From Leptospiraceae bacterium (GTDB lineage Bacteria; Spirochaetota; Leptospiria; Turneriellales; Turneriellaceae): DNA of 47,062 nt. The DNA lies in contig JAGRNJ010000022.1 of the NCBI GenBank assembly GCA_020440825.1, positions 1 to 47,062 on the forward strand. Reading direction: 5' to 3'. The notes under the pieces are model-generated. The model made no database searches. It was not told the origin of the DNA and saw only the letters and a program-made list of their open reading frames with translations. Positions 33,350-42,219 of the stretch are shown in pieces. How positions within the stretch are numbered: position 1 is the stretch's first letter; each line of letters begins with the position of its first letter. The position numbers were made by a program, and so were the translations under genes.

Positions 33350-36300
33350 CTGGCGCTCCTTTTTCTCTCTCTGGGGAATTGGGAGAGGTTAAATACGGAA
33401 CGTCAATCTGAAAAATTACACCTTTACGACTCGATTTGAAGGAATACTGAGCATCGAGTTGTTTCACCAGACCATTTACAAGGGTCATGCCGAGAGTCGT
33501 CGCTGTTTCTATGCTTTTAGTTTTGAAACCCACGCCATCATCGACAATTTTGAGCGTTGCTGTTTTCTCAGCTTTAACCAGGCTCACATGAATATTGCCT
33601 TCTCTTCTGTTTAAAAATGCATGCCGGCAGGCATTGATCAAAACCTCGTGAAAGATCAGGCCAAGTGGTACTGCTGTTGCAATATCCAGATGAAGAGCCT
33701 TCATCGTGAATTCAATATGAATCTTCAGATTCGCAGAATTGTAAGAACCAATTATAGATGTACCGAGATCTATGAGGTACTGGCTGAATTCAATACGGGA
33801 GAGATCCTGTGAGCGGTACAGCTTTTCATGAATCAATGCCATCACAGAAATTCTACTCTTGCTTTCGGTGAGAATTTTTTCAAGTTCGGGCGAGTCTGAG
33901 TACAGGGTCTGCAGCTCGAGCAGACTGCTGACAATGGCCATATTGTTTTTGACCCGATGGTGAATTTCTCTGAGCAAAACCTCTTTTTCGTGCAGAGATT
34001 GCTTTACGGCAAGGCGCTGCTCAACTTCTGCAGTAATATCAGTTTGAATTCCCACATAGCTCAATAAATAACCGGCATCATTGAAAATAGGGGTAAACTC
34101 AATTCTGACCCAGTAAGTAGTGCCGTCTTTTCGGTAATTGAGAACTTCGGCATTAAAAGCCTTCAGCTCGGTCAGTTTTTGTGCCATAAAGGCGACGGTC
34201 TGTTTGTCGGTTTCGGGACCTTGCAGAATTTTTCCCGGCTTTTTGCCTTTCAGCTCATCGAGCGAGTAACCTGTCATGCGCTTAAAGGCAGTATTGACCC
34301 AATCAATGTTGCCATTCGAATCTGTGATTACCACCCCGCTCTGTATTCGGCTGGCAACAAGAGAAAGTTTGCTAATTTCAAATTCAGATTGTTTTTTAGC
34401 AGTAATATCCTGAATGGTGCCATATATTTTAACCGTTCGATTGTAAACCCGCACTGGCCGCCCGGAAATCCAGACCCATTTGAGAGCATTCTTTGCAGAA
34501 ATCAGTTTCGCTTCGAGTTCGAAAGGTTCCCCTTTTTGAATGGCTAAATCCAGGGCCTGGCGAATATTTTCACGGGATTCGGGGGCATAAAAAATAAGAT
34601 CTTTGCCAGGTTTCGGTTCGAAATTATCTTCCAGATCATAGATAGCATATACTTCTTTTGTCCAGCGATTCTCGTTAGTGCCAGGTTCAAACTCCCAACC
34701 CCCGACTCTTACTGTCTCTTGTGTCTGTTCAAGCAGTTTACGGTAATGTTTGCTGTCACTGACATCTCTTTCTGTCGTGACGACATATTTTGTGTTATTG
34801 GGAAATTGAATGACTGATAAAGTACGGTAAACATCAATCATATTGCCATCTTTACGCTGCATTCGCCATTCATAGGTGGCACTCTCATTTTTTTTCAGAA
34901 TTGTCTGAAATAACCGCATCTTATCTTTTCGTTCTTCAGCAGGAATCAGCAGGGTAAATTCCTGACCGATCAGCTGTTCTTCGTTGAAATCATACAATTG
35001 GCAGAATGCTTTATTGACTCTGAACAGTTTGCCTGTTTCATCAATCAGAGAGATACCAATGTCTGCCTGGTTAAAAATTTTCTCAAGCAGTTCTGTAGTA
35101 CGCAGAATTTCATTTTGCTGCTGTTTTTGAATCGTTATATCGAGAAATGCTAACGAAATTAGTCTGACTGACTTTGAACTGTCTTGTACGGGATAAATTT
35201 GAAAGCTCCAGTTTAAATTGCTTCCGTCTTTTTGAAAACTAATTTCGCCTTTTACAAATTTCCCCTGGCTTGCGCGTTTAATGTCTCCCAAAAAATCACA
35301 GAACTGCTTTTCGGGAATATACTTAAATAGTACAGAACCTTCTTCCAGTTTTTCGTCTGCCAGGTTTTCAAACATTTCGATGGCGATATTATTTTTAGCG
35401 AGAATAACATACTTGGGGTCGATAAGAATAAGGCCTTCCTGAGAATTTTCAAGCAGAGCGCGAACGTTCTCGTTGGTATGAGTGACTTCGATTTCTTTTT
35501 TCTGCATTTCTTCATGCAATTGGCGCAGCTCTGCGTAAGCAATCTGGGTTTCTTCGTTGCTGCTCTGCAATTCTTCATTGGATGTTTCGAGTTCTTCATT
35601 GCTGCTCTGCAGTTCTTCATTTGCAGATTGCATTTCTTCATTCAAAGATTGCAATTCTTCATTAGAAGTTTCGAGCTCTTCAATGAAAGTCTGCAATTGT
35701 TCTCGGGTTGCGAGTAGTTCTTTTTCAAGGTCTTCTACCCGTGAATCATCGCTTTCTTTGGCAGGCAGAATTTTTCTGAATTTTGAATTATCTAGATCTG
35801 ATAAATCTTCAAATATGACAATATATAGCTGGTTATCTGACTGAGAATAGATCACAGGCTTTATGCGAATTTGTACAAATCTTGTTTTGCCATCGTCAAC
35901 TTGCCTTACAATATTTCCTTTTTGCATGCTGTGTTCTCGAATACACCGCAGAACGAGTGCCCTCAGTTCAAGTTGCAGATCTGAGTGAGCTAATTTTATA
36001 AGATTAGCATTCATTGTACCGCTCGACAAACCGAGAAAATTATTTACTTCACCAAAAACTTCCAGAACTTCCATGTTTGAATTGATTACAACATAAGGAC
36101 TTTCGAATGTATTATACAGAGTTTCTTTGACAAGTTCGGCGATACTCAATTCAGATTTTTGAAATGCGGGTAATCGTTTTTCAAGGTTTCGATTCCAGGG
36201 AAAACCAGACGATCGTATTTTGGGAATACCGATCAGAGATTTCTTGCGAAAAATCTTGTAATTTGCATGGATACTTTGAAAGTATTCTGTGAATTCACCT

Positions 36301-37664
36301 ATGCTTTCACTTTTGCCGAGAAAGAGAATTCCTTCGTTTTTCAATGCATGATGAAAAGTGGGAAATAGCGCTTTTTGTAGAACATTGCCAAAGTAAATTA
36401 ACAGGTTACGACAACTGATTAAGTCTAATTTTAGAAACGGTGCATTCGAAGTCAAATCATGGCGAGAAAACAGGATTGTCTGGCGTATTTCTTTCACAAT
36501 TTCGAACTTTGAGCCTCGTTTTCTGAAAAATTTTTCGAGTAGATTCTTGGGGACATTCTTTATCTGCTGTGCACTATAGATTCCTGCGCGTGCAGTTGTC
36601 AGGGAAGATTCACTGATGTCGGTTCCGAAAATCTGAATTGTATAATTCTTTTTTCGAATTCCCAGAATATCGTGAATGATCATCGCAATTGTGTAGGCCT
36701 CTTCGCCACTGGCGCATCCTGGTACCCAAACCCGAATTGAATCGCCTGCTATTTTATTTTTGAGAACGGCTTCGAGATGTTTACGAAGTTCTTCGAATGC
36801 AGTAGAATCACGAAAAAATTCTGTAACACCAATGAGCATCATTGAAAACAGTTTTTCTATTTCTTCGTTATCAGATTCAAGTTTTTTGAGATAATCTGTA
36901 AGATTGTCTATCTCGATCTCGTTCATTCTCTTCTCAAGTCTTCTTGAGATGGTCGATATCTTATACGCTGAAAAATCTATTCCTATTGCAGCACTTAGAT
37001 AAGAAATTATTTTTTCAAAATCTTCTGTCGCAGGGTCTTCGATTTCTAAACGAGGGGCATCATGGGCAGACCCTTGTAAAAGTTCTATGATTTTATTGCC
37101 AATTTCTTTAACCGGCAGAATGAAGTTCACCACCCCGGTTTCGATTGCAGATAAGGGCATTCCTGGATACCGGGCGGTTTTAGGATCCTGAGCGATTACA
37201 GTTCCCCCTGCCAAATGTATGGCTCTTACCCCGAATGAGCCATCCGAACCTGTACCGGATAAGATAATGCCCGCGCTGCTTCGAGAATAATCATGGACAA
37301 TCGATTGAAAAAAAAGATCAATTGAGGGTTTCGGGCCGCCCGCAATTTTGGGGCGGGAAAGATACAGATAGCCTGATTTGATCGTTACATCACTGTCTGG
37401 CGGGGTAACATAAATGTTTTCGGGTTTCAAGGGCATGCCATTGATGATTTCACTGACCGGAAATTTACTCTTGCGTTGCAAGAGTTCAGCCAGCATGCTT
37501 TTATAGGAGGGGCTCAAATGCTGTGCAATGACAATCGCAATGTCAGGTAGACTCTCAGGTAAAGATGAAAGCAGCTCTTGCAATGCTTCGAGCCCTCCGG
37601 CTGAAGAACCGATGCCGATGATCTGCGTTACTTTTTGTGAATTTGATTTTGCTTTTTTGTTCAT
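33174..37664 (-). CDS. CheB-CheR-PAS-histidine kinase hybrid sensor
   Basis: This 1496-residue cytosolic protein fuses several chemotaxis-like modules. Residues 10-205 are CheB methylesterase with Ser 21 (GIGSSAGGLEAL), His 49 and Asp 141 (SGTGSDGSFG). Residues about 215-480 are CheR methyltransferase (STISRRLEKRM, VPGCASGEEAYTIAM, DLISCRNLLIYF). A linker PAS-like region is followed by a regular coiled coil (about 655-720). Four PAS domains then run to about 1215 (for example QSGVVITDSNGNIDWVN). A HisKA_2 dimerisation helix follows (EIHHRVKNNMAIV, phosphorylated His near 1235), with an HATPase domain (HEVLINACRHAF, DDGVGF) and a basic tail. All CheB and CheR catalytic residues I can check are present. 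It follows a response regulator gene by 4 nt. Confidence 0.9.
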   Translation of the reverse strand: MNKKAKSNSQKVTQIIGIGSSAGGLEALQELLSSLPESLPDIAIVIAQHLSPSYKSMLAELLQRKSKFPVSEIINGMPLKPENIYVTPPDSDVTIKSGYLYLSRPKIAGGPKPSIDLFFQSIVHDYSRSSAGIILSGTGSDGSFGVRAIHLAGGTVIAQDPKTARYPGMPLSAIETGVVNFILPVKEIGNKIIELLQGSAHDAPRLEIEDPATEDFEKIISYLSAAIGIDFSAYKISTISRRLEKRMNEIEIDNLTDYLKKLESDNEEIEKLFSMMLIGVTEFFRDSTAFEELRKHLEAVLKNKIAGDSIRVWVPGCASGEEAYTIAMIIHDILGIRKKNYTIQIFGTDISESSLTTARAGIYSAQQIKNVPKNLLEKFFRKRGSKFEIVKEIRQTILFSRHDLTSNAPFLKLDLISCRNLLIYFGNVLQKALFPTFHHALKNEGILFLGKSESIGEFTEYFQSIHANYKIFRKKSLIGIPKIRSSGFPWNRNLEKRLPAFQKSELSIAELVKETLYNTFESPYVVINSNMEVLEVFGEVNNFLGLSSGTMNANLIKLAHSDLQLELRALVLRCIREHSMQKGNIVRQVDDGKTRFVQIRIKPVIYSQSDNQLYIVIFEDLSDLDNSKFRKILPAKESDDSRVEDLEKELLATREQLQTFIEELETSNEELQSLNEEMQSANEELQSSNEELETSNEELQSSNEETQIAYAELRQLHEEMQKKEIEVTHTNENVRALLENSQEGLILIDPKYVILAKNNIAIEMFENLADEKLEEGSVLFKYIPEKQFCDFLGDIKRASQGKFVKGEISFQKDGSNLNWSFQIYPVQDSSKSVRLISLAFLDITIQKQQQNEILRTTELLEKIFNQADIGISLIDETGKLFRVNKAFCQLYDFNEEQLIGQEFTLLIPAEERKDKMRLFQTILKKNESATYEWRMQRKDGNMIDVYRTLSVIQFPNNTKYVVTTERDVSDSKHYRKLLEQTQETVRVGGWEFEPGTNENRWTKEVYAIYDLEDNFEPKPGKDLIFYAPESRENIRQALDLAIQKGEPFELEAKLISAKNALKWVWISGRPVRVYNRTVKIYGTIQDITAKKQSEFEISKLSLVASRIQSGVVITDSNGNIDWVNTAFKRMTGYSLDELKGKKPGKILQGPETDKQTVAFMAQKLTELKAFNAEVLNYRKDGTTYWVRIEFTPIFNDAGYLLSYVGIQTDITAEVEQRLAVKQSLHEKEVLLREIHHRVKNNMAIVSSLLELQTLYSDSPELEKILTESKSRISVMALIHEKLYRSQDLSRIEFSQYLIDLGTSIIGSYNSANLKIHIEFTMKALHLDIATAVPLGLIFHEVLINACRHAFLNRREGNIHVSLVKAEKTATLKIVDDGVGFKTKSIETATTLGMTLVNGLVKQLDAQYSFKSSRKGVIFQIDVPYLTSPNSPEREKGAPDATDKKKSTRKKENIGRKKQNVSKSKPEEESPAQKSSSKAKTKSRVKGKSNSTKKNQR
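35550..35696. repeat. Seven 21-bp units encoding coiled-coil heptads
   Basis: TTCTTC recurs every 21 bp (35550, 35571, 35592, 35613, 35634, 35655, with a last, altered unit from 35676). On the minus strand these encode paired heptads such as EELQSSNEELETSNEEL. This heptad run is usual between the CheR and PAS parts of such hybrids. The near-identical DNA units could gain or lose copies in steps of seven residues without breaking the frame. Confidence 0.8.
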
Positions 37665-37668
37665 GCTG

Positions 37669-38031
37669 CTATGGAATCGAATTTACTGCATTCAATAATG
37701 CTTCTTTTGAAACAGGCTTAATAAGAACTGCAACACAGAATGGCAATTCTTCAGCGGGACCTCGAGTACCGGCATCACTGTTGCCGGTGGCGAAAATTAC
37801 CGGAGTTTCTTTAATTTTATTCAATTCAACCGCCAATTCTCTGCCGTCTTCCCGGTTTTTAAGCAGAATGTCCATGATTATAATGTCAACATCATACTTT
37901 TTGAAAAGTTTTCTTGCACTCTCTTTGTCGTCAGCAATCCCAAGAACGTTGAAGCCATGGCGACTTAACTGCATATCAAGAACTCTGGCAATAATGAATT
38001 CATCTTCAACTATCAAAACATTTTTTGCCAT
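37669..38031 (-). CDS. Single-domain response regulator
   Basis: ATG 38031 gives a 120-residue receiver starting MAKNVLIVEDEFIIARVL. Acidic Glu-Asp residues follow the first strand, IIIMDILLKN carries the phosphorylated Asp (about 55), VIFATGNSD the Thr, and AVLIKPVSKEAL the Lys. There is no output domain. Longer open frames upstream add non-conserved residues. It lies 4 nt before the large hybrid kinase and is probably its phosphorylation partner. No strong ribosome-binding site is visible. Confidence 0.9.
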   Translation of the reverse strand: MAKNVLIVEDEFIIARVLDMQLSRHGFNVLGIADDKESARKLFKKYDVDIIIMDILLKNREDGRELAVELNKIKETPVIFATGNSDAGTRGPAEELPFCVAVLIKPVSKEALLNAVNSIP

Positions 38032-38060
38032 ATACAACGTTATGTTGACATGACCGAGTG

Positions 38061-38111
38061 AAAATAAAATTTTTATATAGTGCTGACAATTTTCTGACAT
38101 TTCAGAAAATT
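38061..38111 (-). promoter_or_regulatory. Promoter of the signalling operon with a perfect 10-bp dyad
   Basis: On the minus strand TTGTCA (38089-38084), a 17-nt spacer and TATTTT (38066-38061) form a plausible promoter for the response regulator operon. AATTTTCTGA (38088-38097), a 4-nt spacer and TCAGAAAATT (38102-38111) form a perfect inverted repeat that abuts and slightly overlaps the -35 box. The dyad lies between divergent genes and may regulate either or both. Which protein binds it is unknown. Confidence 0.5.
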
Positions 38112-38144
38112 CAGGTTGGTGAAGCCAAAAGTCGATAAATTAAC

Positions 38145-38888
38145 ATGGCGATTTCTGATTCATCTCTTTCCCGCTCTGTTATGCGCCAGATTGAAAGGCA
38201 AAAGATGAAAGTAGGCGGGCAGAAAGTTGTCACCGATGATATTCAAAAACTGAAGGGACTATCGGTAACTCCAGATATACCTAAATCAGATCTTATCAAC
38301 TACTATCTGGAACCTGTGACCATAGAATATTATATTCCCAAAGAAAGCCGTTTTGCATATGAGCAGAAAATGCTGTATATTGGCCTCGTCGATCCCAAGC
38401 CTGAGAATGAGCTGCAGACCAGGATTTTCAATGAATTTGTCAGGCAAAATCAACCAATAGACGTGATTGAAGTCATGAACCATTTTTCAGATTACATTGG
38501 CGATATTCTGCAGTATTACAGTCATATGATTCACTTGCATGAGATGGCCAGCATGCAATTTCAAGCCGGAATGAAAGACGACCCGCTGGCAATACGGCGG
38601 GCACTCTATATGAATGAAGTGTTGAGAAAATTTGAGCCGACAGTACCGGCATTGGAAATCCTGGGAGATTATACAACTTACAATATAAACTGGTGCATTC
38701 GGTTTCTTAACCAAAGGGGAATTCCCTGCTCGCTGGAAGATAAAACGGTTGAATTTCTCATAAAGCGTTATCGTAATTTTCTGCACGAACGGGGCTCACA
38801 AACTGATGAGAGATTTGAAATTCTCGCAGATATTTTTATGAACCAGGCCTTTCCAAATTTTGATGATGATTTTGACGATGACGACTGA
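38145..38888 (+). CDS. Conserved-looking cytosolic protein of unknown function
   Basis: The 247-residue protein has no signal peptide or membrane segment and matches no family I recognise. It is helical in its second half (IFNEFVRQNQPIDVIEVMNH, DYIGDILQYYSHMIHLHEMA) and ends in a strongly acidic tail, FPNFDDDFDDDD. It is divergent from the signalling operon and shares the dyad-containing intergenic region with it. There is no clear ribosome-binding site at ATG 38145. Confidence 0.6.
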   Translation: MAISDSSLSRSVMRQIERQKMKVGGQKVVTDDIQKLKGLSVTPDIPKSDLINYYLEPVTIEYYIPKESRFAYEQKMLYIGLVDPKPENELQTRIFNEFVRQNQPIDVIEVMNHFSDYIGDILQYYSHMIHLHEMASMQFQAGMKDDPLAIRRALYMNEVLRKFEPTVPALEILGDYTTYNINWCIRFLNQRGIPCSLEDKTVEFLIKRYRNFLHERGSQTDERFEILADIFMNQAFPNFDDDFDDDD

Positions 38889-38899
38889 AGAATGAAAGG

Positions 38900-39853
38900 C
38901 TAGAATTCAAGTCTTACTCCCAAAGAAAACCCCAGACCATACAGTTTACTCATTTCTGCAATAGGAATGGCGAGAGCTGCTTTCACTGCAAAGCGTTCAT
39001 CTACCGGAAACCATTTCGTACCCAGAATTGTCTGGCTTCTGAAAATACCTGAGCCGGGTCCCGGGCGGATGTAGGATTCTGACGAAGCGCCAAAAGCATG
39101 CGAAAATGTAAACTCCCAAAAGGGAACCAAGGGATAAAAAAGATCTGTGTTGATGGCAAATAAATATTCGAGATTATCATTGGGAAAATTTCCCTTGTAT
39201 AAAAAATTTCTATCGTCGGCAGGTGAAAATCCCAAGCCGCGCTGCCAGGCTTCGCCAGAGAAAATATTGAGATCAAGACCGTTGGTGATATTGTTCTCTG
39301 AGCCAGTTGCAGTTTTCTGACTTCTGAATACATAAAATAAATTAAAATGCAATGTAAATGCTGCCCGCTTTTTCATCAGTATGACCCCGGTTCGAATCTC
39401 AGGAAATCCGTAGCTCTCCATTGGTGAAAAATTGGGGTCAGTATACTTGGGGCCGTTTCCCGCATTGAATTCAACATACCAGTTGGTCAGTACATATTTT
39501 TCAAACCATTCTGTAGCTATATTGACATGCAACTTGAGATCACCAAACTCGGAACGATTGATTTCGTTTGAGTGGTGATTGACCATTGGCAGGTGAATAC
39601 CCAGCTCAATAGATTTCGAAACTGCGAGCAACAGATTCTGCTCACGCAGCCAGTAATTCTGGGCGGGGCCGTTGTAGTAATATTTCTGATAAACATCGAA
39701 AGCGGCCAGCCCTACGCCAGTAAGACTTGCTGTTCTTAATTCGTGCAGGGTACCGGCCCATAATGTACTGAGGCCCCAAAAGGTGCAGAAGATGAACGAG
39801 CGGATGTATTTTTTCAGAACTGAATACAATACCGGGAAGATGGCAATCCGCAT
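38900..39853 (-). CDS. Outer-membrane beta-barrel protein
   Basis: ATG 39853 gives a 317-residue protein whose signal peptide is SFIFCTFWGLSTLWAGTLHE-like (cleavage near WAG-TL). Many amphipathic strands follow (ESYGFPEIRTGVILMKKRAA, WEFTFSHAFGASSES), and the end GFSLGVRLEF carries the terminal Phe expected of a barrel. A longer frame from 39922 would lie inside the ATP-grasp gene. The start is one base after the ATP-grasp stop, so the two are co-translated. The function is unknown; a lipid or small-molecule transporter is possible. Confidence 0.65.
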   Translation of the reverse strand: MRIAIFPVLYSVLKKYIRSFIFCTFWGLSTLWAGTLHELRTASLTGVGLAAFDVYQKYYYNGPAQNYWLREQNLLLAVSKSIELGIHLPMVNHHSNEINRSEFGDLKLHVNIATEWFEKYVLTNWYVEFNAGNGPKYTDPNFSPMESYGFPEIRTGVILMKKRAAFTLHFNLFYVFRSQKTATGSENNITNGLDLNIFSGEAWQRGLGFSPADDRNFLYKGNFPNDNLEYLFAINTDLFYPLVPFWEFTFSHAFGASSESYIRPGPGSGIFRSQTILGTKWFPVDERFAVKAALAIPIAEMSKLYGLGFSLGVRLEF

Positions 39854-39854
39854 T

Positions 39855-40988
39855 TCATTCTTTGAAACCCATGACTGCAAATCTGTCCATATTCGAGGTC
39901 GGTGTCTCTGGTGCATTTTCATTCAATACTTTGGCAAAGGCAGCTTTTTTGGCCAGAGATTTCCATTCATCGGGGTCAATTTTCTGTTGAAAGTAGCGCA
40001 CTCGGCCGCTATTCGAATTTTTCCTGTTGGGTAAAGGATCACTATCTTGCCCAGTTGTTACCTTGACGAGATTCCTGTAGAAATCATAGTGCAAGACCTC
40101 AGGAATCATAAAATTACCAAGCATCTCACCGGGAATCTGCGGAGACAATTCAATCAGATAATATTTTCCATCGACAATTTTCCATTCACTGACCAGGGGG
40201 CCAACCGGGATCTGCAACTGCCGTACTATTTTTTCATGCATGTTTGATATTTCAACTGCTTTTTCAGAATACCGGGAAGGATAAATATGCTCGAGATCGA
40301 TAAAAGGTGCCTGGGGTGAGGCTACTTTATCTGTTATGGAGATCAGCCTGTAATTGAAATCATGTACAAGACCAATTACGATGATTTCATCGCCTTTCAC
40401 AAAACTCTCCATGATTAAAGAAGCAGGGTTGACATTGATTTCATTCAGGTGTCGGCGAGTCAGAAAATGCCGAATATCAGAATATTTATCAATGAGGTAA
40501 ACATTTCTTTTTGCATATCCTTCTCGTGTCTTTATGATCATGGGAAACCCAAGTTCTTCGAGATCTTCTTTCAAGACACTGTTTTGAAAAACCAGTACTT
40601 TGGGTTGTGCAAATGATGAAAATTCAAGATTCAACAGTTTTTGGCGTACAGCATATTTATCTGTCAAAATTTCCATTAAGGTTCTGCTCGGGGCAGGCAG
40701 CGAAAATCTTTCTGCAAGGTAAGCCCAGCTGAGCAGGGCAGGGCCAAAGCTGCCAGAGTAGCCACCTATAATGGTTCCATCGGTGACCCCCATATTGAGT
40801 TTGTAATCGATTTTTCGATAATTTCGAATGGATTCTTCTACTTTAATGTCGCAGTATTTCAAGGCAGCTGCGTTTATATCTCTGTCGACCCCAATAACCG
40901 AGAATCCCTCGCTCTTTGCAGCCTTTATCAGGGGAATTTGATTTTCCCCGGCGCCGAGTACTAAATAATATTTGCGCCCTTCGTCCAT
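39855..40988 (-). CDS. ATP-grasp domain protein (carboxylate-amine ligase-like)
   Basis: The 377-residue protein has a PurK/CarB-like N-terminal domain (YYLVLGAGENQIPLIKAAKS, FSVIGVDRDINAAAL). An ATP-grasp core follows: TDKYAVRQKLLNLEFSSFAQ, LGFPMIIKTREGYAKRNVYL with the ATP-binding Lys, ASLIMESFVKGDEIIVIGL, and YLIELSPQIPGEMLGNFM with the metal-binding Glu. Such enzymes join a carboxylate to an amine or thiol through an acyl-phosphate. The substrate is unknown. It is coupled to an outer-membrane protein gene, an unusual partner for a biosynthetic ligase. Confidence 0.8.
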   Translation of the reverse strand: MDEGRKYYLVLGAGENQIPLIKAAKSEGFSVIGVDRDINAAALKYCDIKVEESIRNYRKIDYKLNMGVTDGTIIGGYSGSFGPALLSWAYLAERFSLPAPSRTLMEILTDKYAVRQKLLNLEFSSFAQPKVLVFQNSVLKEDLEELGFPMIIKTREGYAKRNVYLIDKYSDIRHFLTRRHLNEINVNPASLIMESFVKGDEIIVIGLVHDFNYRLISITDKVASPQAPFIDLEHIYPSRYSEKAVEISNMHEKIVRQLQIPVGPLVSEWKIVDGKYYLIELSPQIPGEMLGNFMIPEVLHYDFYRNLVKVTTGQDSDPLPNRKNSNSGRVRYFQQKIDPDEWKSLAKKAAFAKVLNENAPETPTSNMDRFAVMGFKE

Positions 40989-41043
40989 AGCTGATATATC
41001 GGCCTTCTATAACAAAAAATTACTATTTAACATAACAATCACC

Positions 41044-41073
41044 TTGACAGTATAAATATGACCTGCATTGATA
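41044..41073 (+). promoter_or_regulatory. Promoter of the DksA-like gene
   Basis: TTGACA (41044-41049) and TTGATA (41068-41073) are 18 nt apart. Transcription would begin about 41080, a few bases before ATG 41083, giving a very short or no leader. A TATAAAT sequence in the spacer is a competing -10 box but lacks a -35. Confidence 0.45.
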
Positions 41074-41082
41074 CCGCCTACT

Positions 41083-41490
41083 ATGCCTAAATCGCCTTTT
41101 AATGCCAAAGAACTGGCTGAATTTCGGGATTTACTTTTAGAGAAAAAGACCCGAATCGTTAAAGAAATACAATTGCAGGTTGCAGAGGCCAGTCAAGAGA
41201 AGGTCGAACATACTGGCGATATTGCCGACATGGCGACAGAGCTGCTCGATCGGGAATTGAATCTCAGCTTGAGTGAAAATGAGCGCGAAATCCTGAATGA
41301 AATTGATGATGCTCTAGAGCGAATTAAAAGCAAACAGTACGGAATTTGTGTAGATACAGGCGAGCTGATAGCCAAAGCAAGACTTAAGGCAATTCCAGAG
41401 GCGAAGCGCACTATTGCAGCACAAGAAAAGTTCGACAAATTGCAGCGCGATAAGAAAAAGAAGCTGGGCGCGGGATCCTTTAAAATCTAA
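41083..41490 (+). CDS. DksA/TraR-like protein lacking most zinc-finger cysteines
   Basis: ATG 41083 gives 135 residues; an in-frame TTG at 41068 is less likely. The coiled coil carries GDIADMATELLDREL and LSENEREILNEIDDALERI, matching the DksA family including the acidic tip (D-x-A). The normal C4 zinc finger is reduced to YGICVDTGELIAKARL and IPEAKRTIAAQE, with one Cys of four left, so it probably holds no zinc. DksA-type proteins insert into the RNA polymerase secondary channel and act with ppGpp; cysteine-poor forms are known elsewhere as zinc-independent variants. It precedes the UDG-like gene by 9 nt. Confidence 0.8.
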   Translation: MPKSPFNAKELAEFRDLLLEKKTRIVKEIQLQVAEASQEKVEHTGDIADMATELLDRELNLSLSENEREILNEIDDALERIKSKQYGICVDTGELIAKARLKAIPEAKRTIAAQEKFDKLQRDKKKKLGAGSFKI

Positions 41491-41499
41491 GCGGGGGTT

Positions 41500-42219
41500 A
41501 TGAAAACCCCGGCCCTGAATCTGCTGAGCGAAGCAATAGGGGATTTCATCTCATTTCTTAAATCTCCTGAGAAACAGATTTGGAAAAGAAATGACGAAGC
41601 AGACCCCGCTGATATTGATTTATCTTTTCAACCTGAAGCACCGTTACCTGTTCTCGATACCCTGCAAAACCCCGGGGCATGTACACTGTGCGAACGAAGA
41701 ATTTCCTATAAACCAGGCCAATTTCATATACAAGCTCCCACTGTGCCATATCTGATTCTTGTACATAACAGTTTTCAACAAACTGCTTCTCGGGTCTTTC
41801 ATCATGCTGAATCTGATGAGGTGTTTCAAAAAATAATTGAGGGTGTACTTGGCTATTCTGCGGACAATTTTCTAATCAGGGATCCCTTGCGCTGTCATTT
41901 TGGTAAAGAAGAAGTTGGCAATCCCGAATGGTTTGCAAACTGTGTTTCGCATATTATTGATGATCTTGAGCGCTGGAAAATCAAAGGTATACTTGTGATG
42001 GGTGAGGCAGCTACTTTGGTCGAGAAAAATAAAGATGAACTTAAAAAACGCATCGGCAAAGTAACTGAATTCTGTTCTCTTCCAGCTGTTTTTACGCCCG
42101 GGCCGACTCGTTTGGTGTTTTTGCGGCAGAATAAATACCCGTCTGACAAAATAAATGAAGAAAGAAGAAAAATATTTGCCGCAGTAAAAATATTCAAAGA
42201 CCAAGTGATGAATTGCTGA
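41500..42219 (+). CDS. Degenerate uracil-DNA-glycosylase-like protein (family 4/5-like)
   Basis: The 239-residue protein has the outline of family 4 UDG: GACTLCERR near the start resembles the first Cys pair, NFLIRDPLRCHFGKEEVGNP and a WFANCVSHIIDDLERWK helix match the second Cys cluster region, and IKGILVMGEAATLVE the following strand. The usual GEAPG-type motif is replaced by QAPTVPYLIL, and the final HPS region by TPGPTRLVFL. Four cysteines at matching places could still bind an iron-sulfur cluster. Catalysis is doubtful. GGGGG lies 3 nt before ATG and is a close ribosome-binding site. It forms a pair with the DksA-like gene. Confidence 0.5.
   Translation: MKTPALNLLSEAIGDFISFLKSPEKQIWKRNDEADPADIDLSFQPEAPLPVLDTLQNPGACTLCERRISYKPGQFHIQAPTVPYLILVHNSFQQTASRVFHHAESDEVFQKIIEGVLGYSADNFLIRDPLRCHFGKEEVGNPEWFANCVSHIIDDLERWKIKGILVMGEAATLVEKNKDELKKRIGKVTEFCSLPAVFTPGPTRLVFLRQNKYPSDKINEERRKIFAAVKIFKDQVMNC

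Noticed and set aside
35550-35696. Regular 21-bp spacing considered as a CRISPR-like array
   Set aside because: There are no unique spacers, the units are contiguous and in frame, and they encode coiled-coil heptads.
35252-35844. Alternative frames across the heptad-repeat DNA (products rich in Lys/Asn or Ser/Phe)
   Set aside because: These arise from translating the 21-bp repeats in other frames and strands; the CheB-CheR-kinase frame runs through the whole region.
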